Of a DNA stretch of 64,000 bases, positions 50,813 to 62,510 are shown piece after piece. The position numbers were made by a program, and so were the translations under genes. Position 1 is the stretch's first letter; every line of letters starts with the position of its first letter. The notes beneath the pieces are model-generated. The model ran no database searches. It was not told the DNA's origin and saw only the letters and a list, made by a program, of their open reading frames with translations. The DNA lies in contig JAGGNK010000003.1 of assembly GCA_017590115.1 (NCBI GenBank), positions 868,001-932,000 of the forward strand, in the 5' to 3' direction. The DNA is from Montifringilla adamsi. Taxonomy: Eukaryota > Chordata > Aves > Passeriformes > Passeridae.

Positions 50813-53800
50813 GAATCAAGCAAGAGATTTGTGCTTGTGTTTCTTCTTTCCAATTACATTTCCACAGAACTGAGAATTTACTACAGATTTTCGAGGGAGA
50901 AAAAAACCCTTTCTACTTATATGTTCCCTGAGGGGTCTTTTGATACTACAATGGTTTTATAGTGTAAAACCTGTAATTAGCTATTTGGGTTTTGCCTAAA
51001 CTTGAGGGTACTTGACTTTAATTACCAATCAAATATAACACTGCATCTGCGTTCAGGCAATCAGTATTAGCTCACACTTACAAACCTTCTTTCATATGAA
51101 GATAATAGAAAACTCTTTTTATTTGTTCTAACTCAGTTCTAACTCCAAATAACAGATGCCACCAGGAAAGTTCAAGTGTTGTGTTTGTAATGATTCACAA
51201 AGCAGAACAGCTACATCCAAAGAGAGGAGAAGGAGACTGGGTGTAGACAGGATGTAGCTGGGTTTTTTATACTTCAGCACCAGAGTTCAAGGGTGACAGG
51301 AGGAAGCCATGCTTCTTTTTAGTGTATAGTCTTGACCAGGAAATAGTAGCTAAGAAGAGGTGGTTTGTACAGCATTACTGCCAAGTAAGGTACCTTGATA
51401 TTGTTTCTTCTCTATTGGGTTCATAGAGTTCCCTTTTAGGTGTGAGGATGCAAAAAAGGCATTTGTGAAGGTTAATTCTCTTCTGTCACCTCATGACTAC
51501 AGTCTATGGAAACAAATGGGAGTTGGAAAATAACTGTTCCCTACACCTCAGCATTGTCATTTTCAAAATCTACTTCTTCTCAGACACTTTTCAAATTATC
51601 TAGGTTGCACATTCTTCAGAGGAAACTGTTTCCAGAGGTAACTGCAGTGGGAATTCAGGAATATTCTGCTACCAGCCAGATAACTGGTTTTAGAAATACC
51701 AGAATCAATGAGTCTTGTTTCCTACAAATTAATTTTTTGTAGTCTATTGACCTTGTTATCCAAAAGGTACAAATCCTGATAAACTTTCACCAAATGTGGA
51801 ATACCTAATATATCTCTCCATCTGTTCTTATTAAGCTGCTAGAAAATAATTATTTTAAGTGGGGTTTGTGCCTTGCTCAATATGTATGCTCGAATAAAGA
51901 CTGTGCCCTCACAAACCTTGTAACAAATCCAGCTAAAAGTTGTCTAAATTCACCAGACAAAACAGCAGATTTTTTTTCTTGAAATGTGCAAAACACTGCA
52001 AGTTAGTTCCCCTTTTATTGCCAGCTGTCTCGTATTTGTACAAGCTCACAAGAACAGGGATTTTTCCACTGCTTCTCACACAAGATCAAGCAGTGGTAGT
52101 TATTTTGACTGTATAAGTAAAGAATGACATGCAGCTCTTGGCTACTACTGTGATTCATTCCTGTCCATTATCAAAAACATTGCTAGGAAGGAAAAAAGTA
52201 ATGAACCAACACAAAAACCCAAAATAATCACCAAATAGAATACTTGGAGCTAATTCATGCTATTGTGGTCTCTTGATAAAGGCTTGCAGCCTTCCTGAAA
52301 ACACGGTAAACCTTGAGGGTGGCTCTGCACCTAAACTGTGTGGATAGGATTTACTGTAGTGAGAGGTTATGAACTATGGATTTTTTCCTTTTTTTTTTTT
52401 TTTTTTTAATTTGTCAAAAAAAATTGTACCTATGATCATGATTTGCATAAAAGGGCAAAAATTAGCAATTACTCTTGTTTAAAACTTTCCTTTGATATTC
52501 CAAATATTCTGTAAGAATCAAATAAACCTTATTCTTATTATAAGAATACTATGAATTTTTGTCATACTTATGCTCCTATCTTTATTTTGAACAGAGTGGG
52601 AGGCCTCTGTTTTTCAACTGAAATAGTTTCAATACCTCCTGTCTGTAGATAGAAATTGTTCAAGAAGTCAGCCCTGTTTGGTTATCCCAGAGATTATGAA
52701 AAAGTTTACCCAACTTTATTTTATTATTATTATTGAGAACAAGCAGTAATGCAAAAAGGCTTGAAACATGAATAAAATATTAGGCTAGAGGCATAATTAA
52801 TATAAAAAGATACAGTAAATTAGAAAGGTGGTTAATAGAGTCAGCAAACCATATATCAATGCCAGTTATCATATTTCACTGGAAGACACTAAAGATCGAA
52901 AATCAAGCATGGCAATTAATTAGTCTCGTTCCCATTTAACCTGAAGGTTGCATATATAAAGAAATCAGGTTGACTATGAGAGCAAAGAGAATAAGTAGTT
53001 GAGTTAAAGATCAAGACTGGTATAAAAAAGTGAAGGGGAAGCAAGGGGAAGAAATGTCTTCCTTTATTGCATTATGAAACCACTTTACTGATTTAAATCC
53101 TATTGACAATGATCTCACCTAATTAAAAGCTTAATATCCATGACTGGAATTATTGATATTTTTGGAAGAATTGCACAAATTTTGAGGTTCTAAATTAATA
53201 TTTGCACCCTTGAGCCATAACAAAATTTGGTGTACTTCCTGTTTTCTTTACAACTGGCCATTCTTTCACTAGGAGATAACATTTTTGTTAACTAGGCAAA
53301 CTATATAAATCTTGTGAATTTGTCTTTCTATTTTCTGTTTGCCACCTTCTCTGCAAAGATGAATAACAACCAGCTTTCATTTGTATGCAAAAGGAGCAGC
53401 TTTTGCTGATATAGGAAGGAGCAGTTGTAGCATGAGCTAGAAAGAAATAGAGAAATAAAAAGAAATAAAGAGCATCACTTTAGAACCACAACAAAAAAAT
53501 AAATTAAAATTGTCAACTCATTAAACCAACAATTAAAAGTGAAAACTTTCAACAGATTTTTCAATATTTTGAAACTATTTCCTCAGTGTTTTGTTTTGCA
53601 CTATAAAAACAATTTTGAAACTTTTAAACCATGCTATTCAGGATCTTATACATGAAAAATATAAGTTTCCACGTAAAAGCAATCAATAGCTCTCATAAAA
53701 GTATAAAAGTTCAAAGCTGACATTACAAACTCAATCCTAAAAATAGGTACACTTGTATTCACTTGAACTACTATCATGGATTCAATTTCTTTTAAATAAA

Positions 53801-55499
53801 TTTTATCAGGCTTACCTCTTGTGTGATTAAGGATGGGAGTTTTATTTTTTCTTATTTCCCTAGAATGGCAAAATTAAACCTTGTTCAATTTTACTCCAAA
53901 ACCTGGATTTTAGGTCTACTTAAAGCTAGAGATATTTAATGCAGTGTTTCTCCTCAAAATGTCAGTAACAAAATTGTAAATGGATTCTAGTTGCAAAGTT
54001 GTTACTCAGCCGAAGGAGAATACATGTTTCATTTCAGATACAGAGTGTGCAGTACTGAAACAGGAAAACTTTCATAAGGGGAAAACCCCAACTTTCTATG
54101 CCACTTTTGTGGTTTTTTATTTATTTTTAATTTAATGAATGAAATACATTCACACTTATTCTTTTATTAGAAAAATATAGTGTAATATGTATTTGACCTC
54201 TTTATGTGAAGATGTAGCATTGATTAAGGTTGAAATGATAGCAGGAAATGAGGCTTCACTGGTGTGTGGGAAACCATAGTCTTGCCTTTCATGAGGTTTC
54301 AAGGTATTGTCCTTTACCCTAAAGTCTTGATCGCATTTAGAGCCAGACTTCTGAATTTCTAGTACAAATACTTGTCCATTTCAAGCACTGAGTTTGGTTT
54401 TCTGCATGGTAGGATTGAGTATATCTAAAAATTCTGCAGTATGAGATTTTTTATACCCAAAAGTCCAAGAATCCAATCCACAGTTTTTACGGGAATAATT
54501 ATCTTGCAAGACACCAAATTCATTAGCTATCTCCCATTTTAATCTAAAAGTTCCTTGGCCTCCTATCATTAATGATTCATGCTCAAAATGCTTTTATGTA
54601 CCTTTTTCATTTGTTTTATTCAATTTGAACCAAATCTTTTCTTGTAGAAACCTCAGTCCTTTTGATAGGACTTTCTGGGCTAGATCTTTTGCACCATTGA
54701 TATGAGGTAAAAATTGACTTTCTGTACAGAACTTCTCTAGAGCAGGAAGCTGTAAGTGATCCGGACAAAATATGATAAAATATACTTATTGCTATACTTG
54801 GTGATTATAAATTTGTCTGGTTTGTATGCAGAATATCTTTACTACTGCTGAAATTCTTTCAAATACCATGAATTTGCACGCTGGTTATCCATGAAATTCA
54901 TTTGAACTTCTTGAGGGACCTTAATCACGCATAATGAAATAAACATACAGTCATTTGGGCAAAATCAGGCACACTGGATCATTTTAGCTCAAAAATAATT
55001 TCTAGTATGTTGCAGAAATTATTGTAAAAAGTAATGAAAGTGCCCCAAATGAGTTGCATGATATGAAGTACTTCCTATTCTGCCCTTTAATACTTTGGTG
55101 ACTGAGCTCAGACTGTTACAGATCCAAATGTCTCTTTGGAGTTTATCATCTGAATCCTGATTGCTGAACCCTTGGCCTGTTTAGCTTTTCACAATCTTTC
55201 TCCTTCTCTGGATAACATGGAAAACTCCTTTAGAGAGACAACAATCTCCTTAACTAACAGAAGAAAATAAAGATGGATTATCATTTTCTTAAGCAGTCAG
55301 TGGGGAAGGCTAACATTTGTGCATTGCAGAGACAGCATATAGTTCTAGGCCAGAATTGGCTTACTATTGGAAAGCAGGCATCTGGAGGAAATTCTTATTG
55401 ACCCTGTATAATTTAACAAATAGAAAGCTCTAGAGGAAAATCTGTGGCTGTGAGATAAAATGACTTCTGATCACTGGGTTTTGCATCTACCCTCACATT
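50813..55499. other. AT-rich non-coding DNA
   Basis: No gene, RNA gene or interspersed repeat is recognised. A T-run lies near 52388-52408. Confidence 0.5.
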
Positions 55500-55905
55500 G
55501 CCCACTTGAAGCCAGCTAACCTGAGATTAAAGTGATCTTTGTAGATCCCATTATAAAACAAGCAGAAAAGTCATCAAGCATACAAAAGACCAATACAAAT
55601 GAAATCTAATTCTCATTGCTTCAGTATTATTCCTTCATATTAACATGCACTGATTAGAAAGGCTGAATCCTGCTTAATGTAACCATGTTCACAGTGGGTA
55701 TCTTCAATGAATACAGCAAGCAGGATTAGATGTCATTGGCTAATTTCTGAGCCTACCAGTACAATCTATATATGTACTTAAAAGCTTAAATCTACTATTC
55801 ATTTTACATTTAGAAGGTGCAATGAAACTGCAAACACGGAGCAATGCTTGGATTGAGAACGTCTGTGCCAAAGCAGGCAGTCCAGCACCTGGAGCTAACA
55901 TTCAA
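55500..55905. promoter_or_regulatory. Candidate conserved non-coding element (inferred)
   Basis: This is a complex, non-repetitive stretch with GGATTAGA (near 55722, an OTX/CRX-type core) and several TAAT cores, immediately before a TA microsatellite. It is suggestive only. Confidence 0.18.
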
Positions 55906-55963
55906 ATATGTATATAAATGTATACATATATATATATATATATTTATATATATACATATATAA
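55906..55963. repeat. (TA)n-rich microsatellite
   Basis: TATA/TACA repeats can be read directly. Confidence 0.9.
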
Positions 55964-56944
55964 AGTTAACTAAGTTGCAGCAAAACTCAGTTTCAACTCT
56001 CAGTTACACATAAAGTTTTGGTACTGCACTTGCCATACAGTTTTATTTCTTCCATTTATAGGCGTGTGTTTTATCATACTACCTATATAACGTCTCTTCA
56101 CTGGACACACAGAAAAATATTATTTTAGAAGTCTGGCTTTTTGAAGCCCAGTGTCTTATAGTTATCTCTAAAAGAGACAATTGTGAACGACTCCTGGAAG
56201 AAGATGGCATTCTGGAGTGTGTCAGTTCCAGCCTCCAATTCTGTTGGTCAGGATTCAGGACTCATTTCTGTGTGTTTTCACAACAGGATTGGTGAATGTA
56301 ACTTTTTGGCCTGTTTGACAAGACCATCAGTGTTCTTCAGCTAAATTCTGACTAGCAAAAATCAAGACATTTTCTTCAGCCAAGACTTCATTCTGGGAAG
56401 ATCTGTCAATTTTGAATTTTAATAAATATTTTATATCATTGCCACCACAATGAGGAACAGAAATGAAACCATTATATTAGATTTCATCTGTGATGAAGGG
56501 CCAGAATTTAATTTCTCTCTTCTTATTATCATTTGTGTGCGTTGTATTTCTTGTGTTACAGTAAAATTTATGTTGAAGTGAAACAAAAATTGATTAAAAA
56601 AGAAGAAAACAGTTAAACTCCCAAAGACCAATAAATTCACCCTTCTTCTGCTAACTGTGATAACTATTAAAATAGAATAGTGTAGGACTGTCCTCTCAAT
56701 TAAAAAAAAAACCCTAAAAATTAACACAAAAATGGACTTCTATATATATGCAGCATATGACAGAAAGGAAGCTATCAAAAGGGTGAAAAATAGATATTTC
56801 CTTTTCCCGTGTTTCTTATTTTGCCCAGTGACTGTCCTAGTTCTTATTCTCTAGAATTAATGAATAGCGTAAAGGAAAATTGCTGATTTCTGTGTCTGTG
56901 TAACATAGGCATAATAACATTATCCTATATTTATGAAGTATCAC
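55964..56944. other. AT-rich non-coding DNA
   Basis: No gene or interspersed repeat is seen. Confidence 0.5.
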
Positions 56945-59241
56945 TCATCTATTCTCTTGTGGGAGATTTCAACCAGCCAGATGTCTGCTGGAAACTCAAC
57001 ACAGTGGGAAGGAGGCAGTCCAGGGAGTTCTTGGAGTGTGTGTAAAAACAACTTCCTGACACAGCCTGCCAGGGCTGGGGCTCTGCTTGTCCTGCTGTTT
57101 GCAAACAGAGAGGAGCTGGTAGGAGATGTGGTGGTCAGAATGCCCATCTTGAGCACAGTAACCACAAAATAATAAAGTTTTCAATTCTTGGTGGGGTAAG
57201 GAGGGCCCCAACAAAATTTCTACCCTTTTTCTCCCAGAGGAAGGACTTTGTTCTATTCGTGGGTCTGATTCAGAAAGTTCCTTGGGAAGCCACTCTTAAA
57301 ATACAAAGTGGTCCAGGAAGGTGGACGTATTTCAAGAAATATATCTTGAAGGTGTAGGAGCAGGCCATCCCTATGTGCTGAAAGAAAAGCCAGTGGGGAA
57401 GAAGACTGGCCTGAGAAGGGGACTTTCCCAGGAACACAGAGAAAACAGGAAGGTTCATCACCTTTCAGAAAAGCAGTGGGAAACTCAGGAAGTGTTTAAG
57501 GATATTGTTAGATCACACAGAAAGAAAATTAGTGATGGACTAACTCAGTTAGAGAGCTTAAACTGTCTGCTTCTATAAAGGATAATAAAAAGTGTTTTAT
57601 AAATAATATCAAAAGGAGGGGAAGAAAAAACCTCCATTCTTTAATGGACATGGGGGAAACCATGAGGAAAAGTTTGAGATGCTTAACCCTTCTTTAACTC
57701 TGTCTTTAGAAGTAAGGACAACCATCCTCCAGAGGTTGTAGACAGGGAAAAGGAGAATGGACCCCTTTTAGTCCAGAAGGAAGTAGTGACATGCTGTGCC
57801 ACCTGGATGCTCACAGGCCCAATGGTCTGTGGGTCCTAAAGTGATAAGGGAGCTGGTGGAAGAGCTCACTAACTGTCCTTGGACTTATGAGGGAGTTCAG
57901 CTTCACATAAACTAACTGGGAGCATCACACAGCTGGTACAACCCAGGCCAGAAAATTTCTGAAAAACTTGGATGACAATTTTGTGGAAAAGGTCCTAAGG
58001 GAACTTGCTCAGAAAGAAGCCCAGTTCTTGATCACAGCCAGTGTAGTTTCATGAAAGGGAAGTCCTGCTTTACAAATCTGATTTCCTTTCCTGACAAGGT
58101 AACCCACCCAGAAAAACAAGAGAATCTGGTTGGTGTAATATTTTGGGATTTCTGTAAAACCTTTTGATACCATCTCTCATTGTATCCTTCAGCACACATC
58201 TGGATAAACATATCATGGGATGGGTAAGCAACTGGCTCAGGGGTTGGGCACAAAAGGTTAAAGTGAATGGGGTGACATCAGACTGGTGATCTGTCACCAG
58301 TGGGGTTCCACAGGGCGCCATCTTAGCCCTGTGCTCTCCAGCATCTTCACAAATGTTTTGAACACAGGACTGGAAGGGATACTAAGCAAGTTCATAGAGG
58401 ATACAAATATGAGAGCATCTGCTGACTCCCTCAAGGGCAGGGACACCCTGCAGAGAAACCTCAGCAAATCACAGGAATGGGCAATGACCAACCATATGAA
58501 AACAGCGGAAAGTGCCATATTCTTCTCCTGGGATGGGGCAACTCTGGATGTATGGACAGACAGACTGGGGAATGAGATGTTGGAAAACAGCCCCATGGAA
58601 AGGGACTGGGGGTCCAGCTCAGTGGCAAGTTGAACAGGAGCCAGCAGTGCCCTGGCATCCAGGAGAGCCAAGCGTGTCCTGGGGGGCATCAGGTCCAGCA
58701 CTGCTAACCAGACAAGGGAGGGGATTGTCCTACTCTGCACTGGGGCAGCCTCACCTTGAGTGCTGGGGGCAGTTTTGGGCACTGCAATATAAGAACAACA
58801 TTCATCTTTTAGAAAGCATCCAAATGTGGGCCTTGAGGATGGTGAAGACCCTTGAGGAGAAGACATTTGAGGAGTGGCTGAGGTCACTGGGTCTGTTCAG
58901 CCTGGAGGAGACTGAGGGGAGACCTCATGGCAGTCTGCCACTTCCTCATGAGGGGAAGAAGGGGGCAGATTCTGATCTCTTCTCTGTGGTGAACCAGCAA
59001 CAGGACCTGTAGGAATGGCCTGAAGTTGTGCCTGGGGGGTTAGGATGGATATGAGAAAAATAATTTTTACCCAGATGTTAACAGGTTCCCCAGGAAGTGG
59101 TCACAGCACCAAGCCTGACTGAGAATTTGGAAAATACTCTTGGGCATAAAGTGTTATTCTTGGTCGTGATGCTGTGCAGGGCCAGGAGGTGCACTCAATG
59201 ATCCTTGTGAGTCCCTTCCAACTCATCTTATTCTGTGATTC
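56945..59241 (+). mobile_element. CR1 LINE, long 5'-truncated copy
   Basis: It enters in the endonuclease domain with an intact GDFN motif (56962-56973), then the FL.Q...AGALL.LL.ANRE.LVGDV segment. The EN-RT linker follows (near 57300-57560, VFKDIVRSHRKKISDG), then the reverse transcriptase from about 57900, its C-terminal end near 58870-58990, and a 3' end with 'attctgtgattctgcaa' near 59231-59247. Frameshifts are frequent. The catalytic motif reads FIED (58391-58402). Bases 58256-58600 are identical to the reverse complement of 10758-11102. The open frames of 115 and 166 codons are pieces of the CR1 protein; the 197-codon minus-strand frame is a shadow. Confidence 0.93.
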
Positions 59242-59249
59242 TGCAATTT

Positions 59250-59897
59250 ATCATCAGTCCTTGCTAAACAGGGAGGTCTCAGATCACTGAAGGTGATGCC
59301 CAGTGTGACGCCCACCTACAAGAAAGGCCTGAAGGAGGATTCAGGGGGCTGCAGGCCTCTCAGCCTGACCTCAGTGCACAGCAAGGTTATGGAGCAGATA
59401 ACCCTGTCTGTGAGTGATCACACAGCGTATACAGGGCAACCAAAGGAACAGACCCAGAAAGTGGGTTTGGGAAAGTCAGATTCTACTACAAAGATGGTGG
59501 AGGGGCTGGAGAACATGAGAACATGGAGAACATGTCCTCTGAGGAAGGGCTGAGGGAACTGGGATTATTTAGCCTGCAGGAGAGGAGGCTCAGAGGAGAC
59601 CTTATCACACTCTGTAACTCCCTGAAAGAAGGTTGTAGCCAGGTCCAGGTAAGCCTCTCCCCCAGGCAGCCAGTGAAATTACAAGAGGATGAATTTCTTC
59701 ACAGAAAGCATAATTAGACAATAGAGACTGCCCAGGGAAGTGGCAGAGTCACCATCCCTGGAGGTGTTTTTTTAGGAAAGACTGAACTTGGCACTCAGTG
59801 TCATGATCTAGTTGACAAGGTGGTGTTTGATCATAGCTTGGACTTGATGATCGCAGAGGTCTTTTCCAATTTAATTGATTCTGTGATTCTCTGGTTG
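59250..59897 (+). mobile_element. Second CR1 copy with a large internal deletion
   Basis: Directly after the preceding CR1 tail, the sequence restarts at the beginning of the reverse transcriptase (P.YKKG.KEDSG..RPLSLTS near 59304-59372, then KVMEQ at 59385-59399). By about 59540 it has jumped to the C-terminal end ([18 protein letters not shown], near 59550-59604), skipping most of the catalytic domain. It ends with its own 'gattctgtgattctctgg' tail at 59877-59894. It was either inserted beside the older CR1 or belongs to a nested pair. Confidence 0.88.
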
Positions 59898-61839
59898 TGT
59901 GGTAAGTAAATATTATTTATATTGACACTGGAATGCTTTTGCAAGTAGATATATGGAGATAGGCTGTAAGAACCTGACAAAAATTTTACCTTTTATTAGA
60001 CCCACAATGTCAAAATAAATTTTTCTGAAAACCTCAGTATTGGTTCAGATTCATTCCAATTTTCACTGCCTATATTTAATAGGAAATATTATTTGGACAA
60101 TTAAAGACTCAAAAAATTAATATTTTTGGTCCTTTTTCTTTAATTCGTGTTCCAATGTTCTTCAGATAGCCTTTTCCAAAGGCTAGTTCTTAGTAAATAA
60201 AAATCCGCCCTTCTGAATCACAGTGTACATTATTGAAATAGTACTAGACAAGCAAAATCCAGGAAATTTCAGTAAAAACCTGAGGAGTCCTATTCATCTA
60301 TTAGTGAAGCAACATTTTCAGACCAGGTAGTTCAAATTTTCCAGAGACACAATTGCTGCTGGAGAAGCAGGGTGATGTTATCAGCTATACAAAGGAAGTG
60401 TACATGTGTGGGCATGGGTGTGTCTGTGTGTGTATTGAGTCTACATTGCTCATAATGTGCAAGTTAACTTGGAAAATTAACTGGAATTTCAGGCACAGTT
60501 GAAACACGCAGATAAATATGGCACAACACACAGTGGACCAAATGAGAGTTGTGCCCATCTGGGTCTGACACTGATTTAGGTACTGGGATTTTTTTACTCT
60601 CTGTATTTTAAAAAAATCTCTAAGGTTACTGAATGTTTAGCAGCTTGGACTATCTGGTAAATGACGAAATGTTTTTAATTTTTCTGAAGGAAATAAATAT
60701 TTCTTGCTCTTCTTCCCAAGAGTTTCAGAAAGATAAAACCTTTAAATTGAATGACTACAAAGTCAGACAATAATTTACCTTTTTTCCAATGTTAACACAA
60801 TTCAGCTACACATTTTACTTTCAAGAAAATTGCTTTTACTCTTAAAGTGAGGAAAGAGACTTTTCTCTCTTCCCTGCCTTGTTCCTTTTCTACTTCAGCA
60901 AGCATACAATGCACTGAAAACTGCAGAAGTACCAGTTCCAGAATTTACACAGGAACAGCTTTGAGATGTTTGACTCTGACTAGGAGCCTAGTCAAGGTAT
61001 CAGATGGGTCAGTATGCCTGGTGACTGCCCCAGGTCACTTTGGGACATCTTTAGTCTGTGTGCTGTTTTCAGGAGTGTGTGTTATAGAGGACCTTTAATA
61101 CATGGCTATGCAATTTCTTTTAAAATATTTGCATGAGCTTCATGTCTGCTGGGCTTAATACTGTTATTAAAAATCTTTCTTTGTCACTTAAAAAATAACC
61201 CGTATCCTGCCCTGGTACTAAAAGCTTCAGTTTGGTTAGTGGCTCTATTTTTGGTGTCACTCTAGGCAAATAATTTAGAAGACTATAACTGTTTAATGAT
61301 GCAGAAATCACCCTAACTGAATTCACAAAACAGATTTTTTTATAAAGTTTGTAGTGCAGAGCTTTTAAATGCTATTTAAAAAACCCTGTTCTGTTCCACC
61401 TGGACCAACAGAGAGCTTTGAGAAAATAAAATTTTGAGTAGCTTTCTGGCACGCTGAATTTGTCACCAGTCCCCTCTGCCTGTTGAGCTTAGTGGGTGTA
61501 AAACACAGACCTTGTGTACTTAGAGAGGAGATAGTTGGGGACTACTCTGGATATCTGTTGATCTCTGGCACTTTTGGTACACAAGCAGCTAAGGATTTTT
61601 CCAATCACAATTTATTCAAACCCCTCCCTCAATGTATTATTTTCATGTGTCTTTAAAGTGTGAGAAAGGCAGTTCTTAAAGCTGTACATTTCTATGTCTG
61701 TATTCTAGCTATTCTGAATTTCTTCTTCCTTTGAGGATGTATTTTTAAGTTCCATTAGTGCTGAAATTTTAGGAAAGAAAGGAAAAAAAAAAAAGCAAAC
61801 CTCAAACTCAGCCTGATTTTTGAACATTTGGTAGGATAT
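59898..61839. other. AT-rich non-coding DNA
   Basis: No supported gene is seen. An 83-codon open frame at 60847-61098 has no recognisable domain. A TG-rich patch lies near 60405-60438. Confidence 0.5.
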
Positions 61840-62510
61840 TGTTATAGGCAACAACCATATCAGGCCAAATCAATAATTTGAGAAAGCCAGATTAAAATAA
61901 AAAGGGAATAGATTTTATTTCACAAATCGAAATACAATCTGTGCCAGCCATAATCAAAAGGACAGCGTCGAGCCAGGGACTTGACCCTGGATGAACACAG
62001 GTCTGACCCCCTCTCGTATCAGATCTGTGAAGTTCACAAATTCTGCTCTGGTGAGCCACGGTTATATACTGTTTTTCTTGCCCGAAGCTAGGTTCCTTTT
62101 GTTTCTTTCTCTTTCTTCAAATATTCATAGAAAAATTCTATCTTAGAGTAGACAGAAAAAGTGTCTGGGTAAGGATTCGAATATTCACTGTCCCCCATCT
62201 GGTGTTGGAGGAATCCTGTCTCCTGCTCGGACAGAGCTGTCTTGGGGCAAACAATACCGGGTCTGGGAGAAATATTGTAAATACAAGTTACAGGAACTGA
62301 GCATTCACATGCTAGTCCAGAGCTGTCCTGGGTCCTTATTGGCCGATGATTGTTTGAGTGCTCCGAGATTTCCGTAGGAGCTACTCCCTTCGCTTGCTAA
62401 TTTAGACTCTTATTCCGTGAACACCTGTGTGTGCTACAATCTAGTGAGGTAACCAGTTTCCCAGCCCTTGTGTGAGATTTTCTAAAAACCTGGGTGCTTT
62501 TTGTAACATA
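61840..62510 (-). mobile_element. Probable solo LTR of an ERV, minus orientation
   Basis: This is a GC- and CpG-richer block in AT-rich DNA. Plus-strand left end TGTTATAGG and right end TTGTAACA share a 5-bp inverted terminus (TGTTA/TAACA). Read on the minus strand there is a TATA box (GTATATAACC near 62065-62078) and, about 150 bp downstream, AATAAA within GAAATAAAATC (near 61913-61923). The element closes with ...CTATAACA. This order is what a U3-R-U5 LTR shows. I found no clear target duplication, so the right boundary is approximate. No retroviral genes flank it. Confidence 0.65.

Noticed and set aside
58294..58887. 197-codon minus-strand open frame as a gene
   Set aside because: It is the antisense of a CR1 reverse-transcriptase region; the same antisense frame appears opposite the copy at 10699-11064.
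61940..62000. tRNA-like segment near 'gagccagggacttgaccctgg'
   Set aside because: No cloverleaf or box A/box B arrangement could be laid out; it fits the R-U5 part of the LTR.
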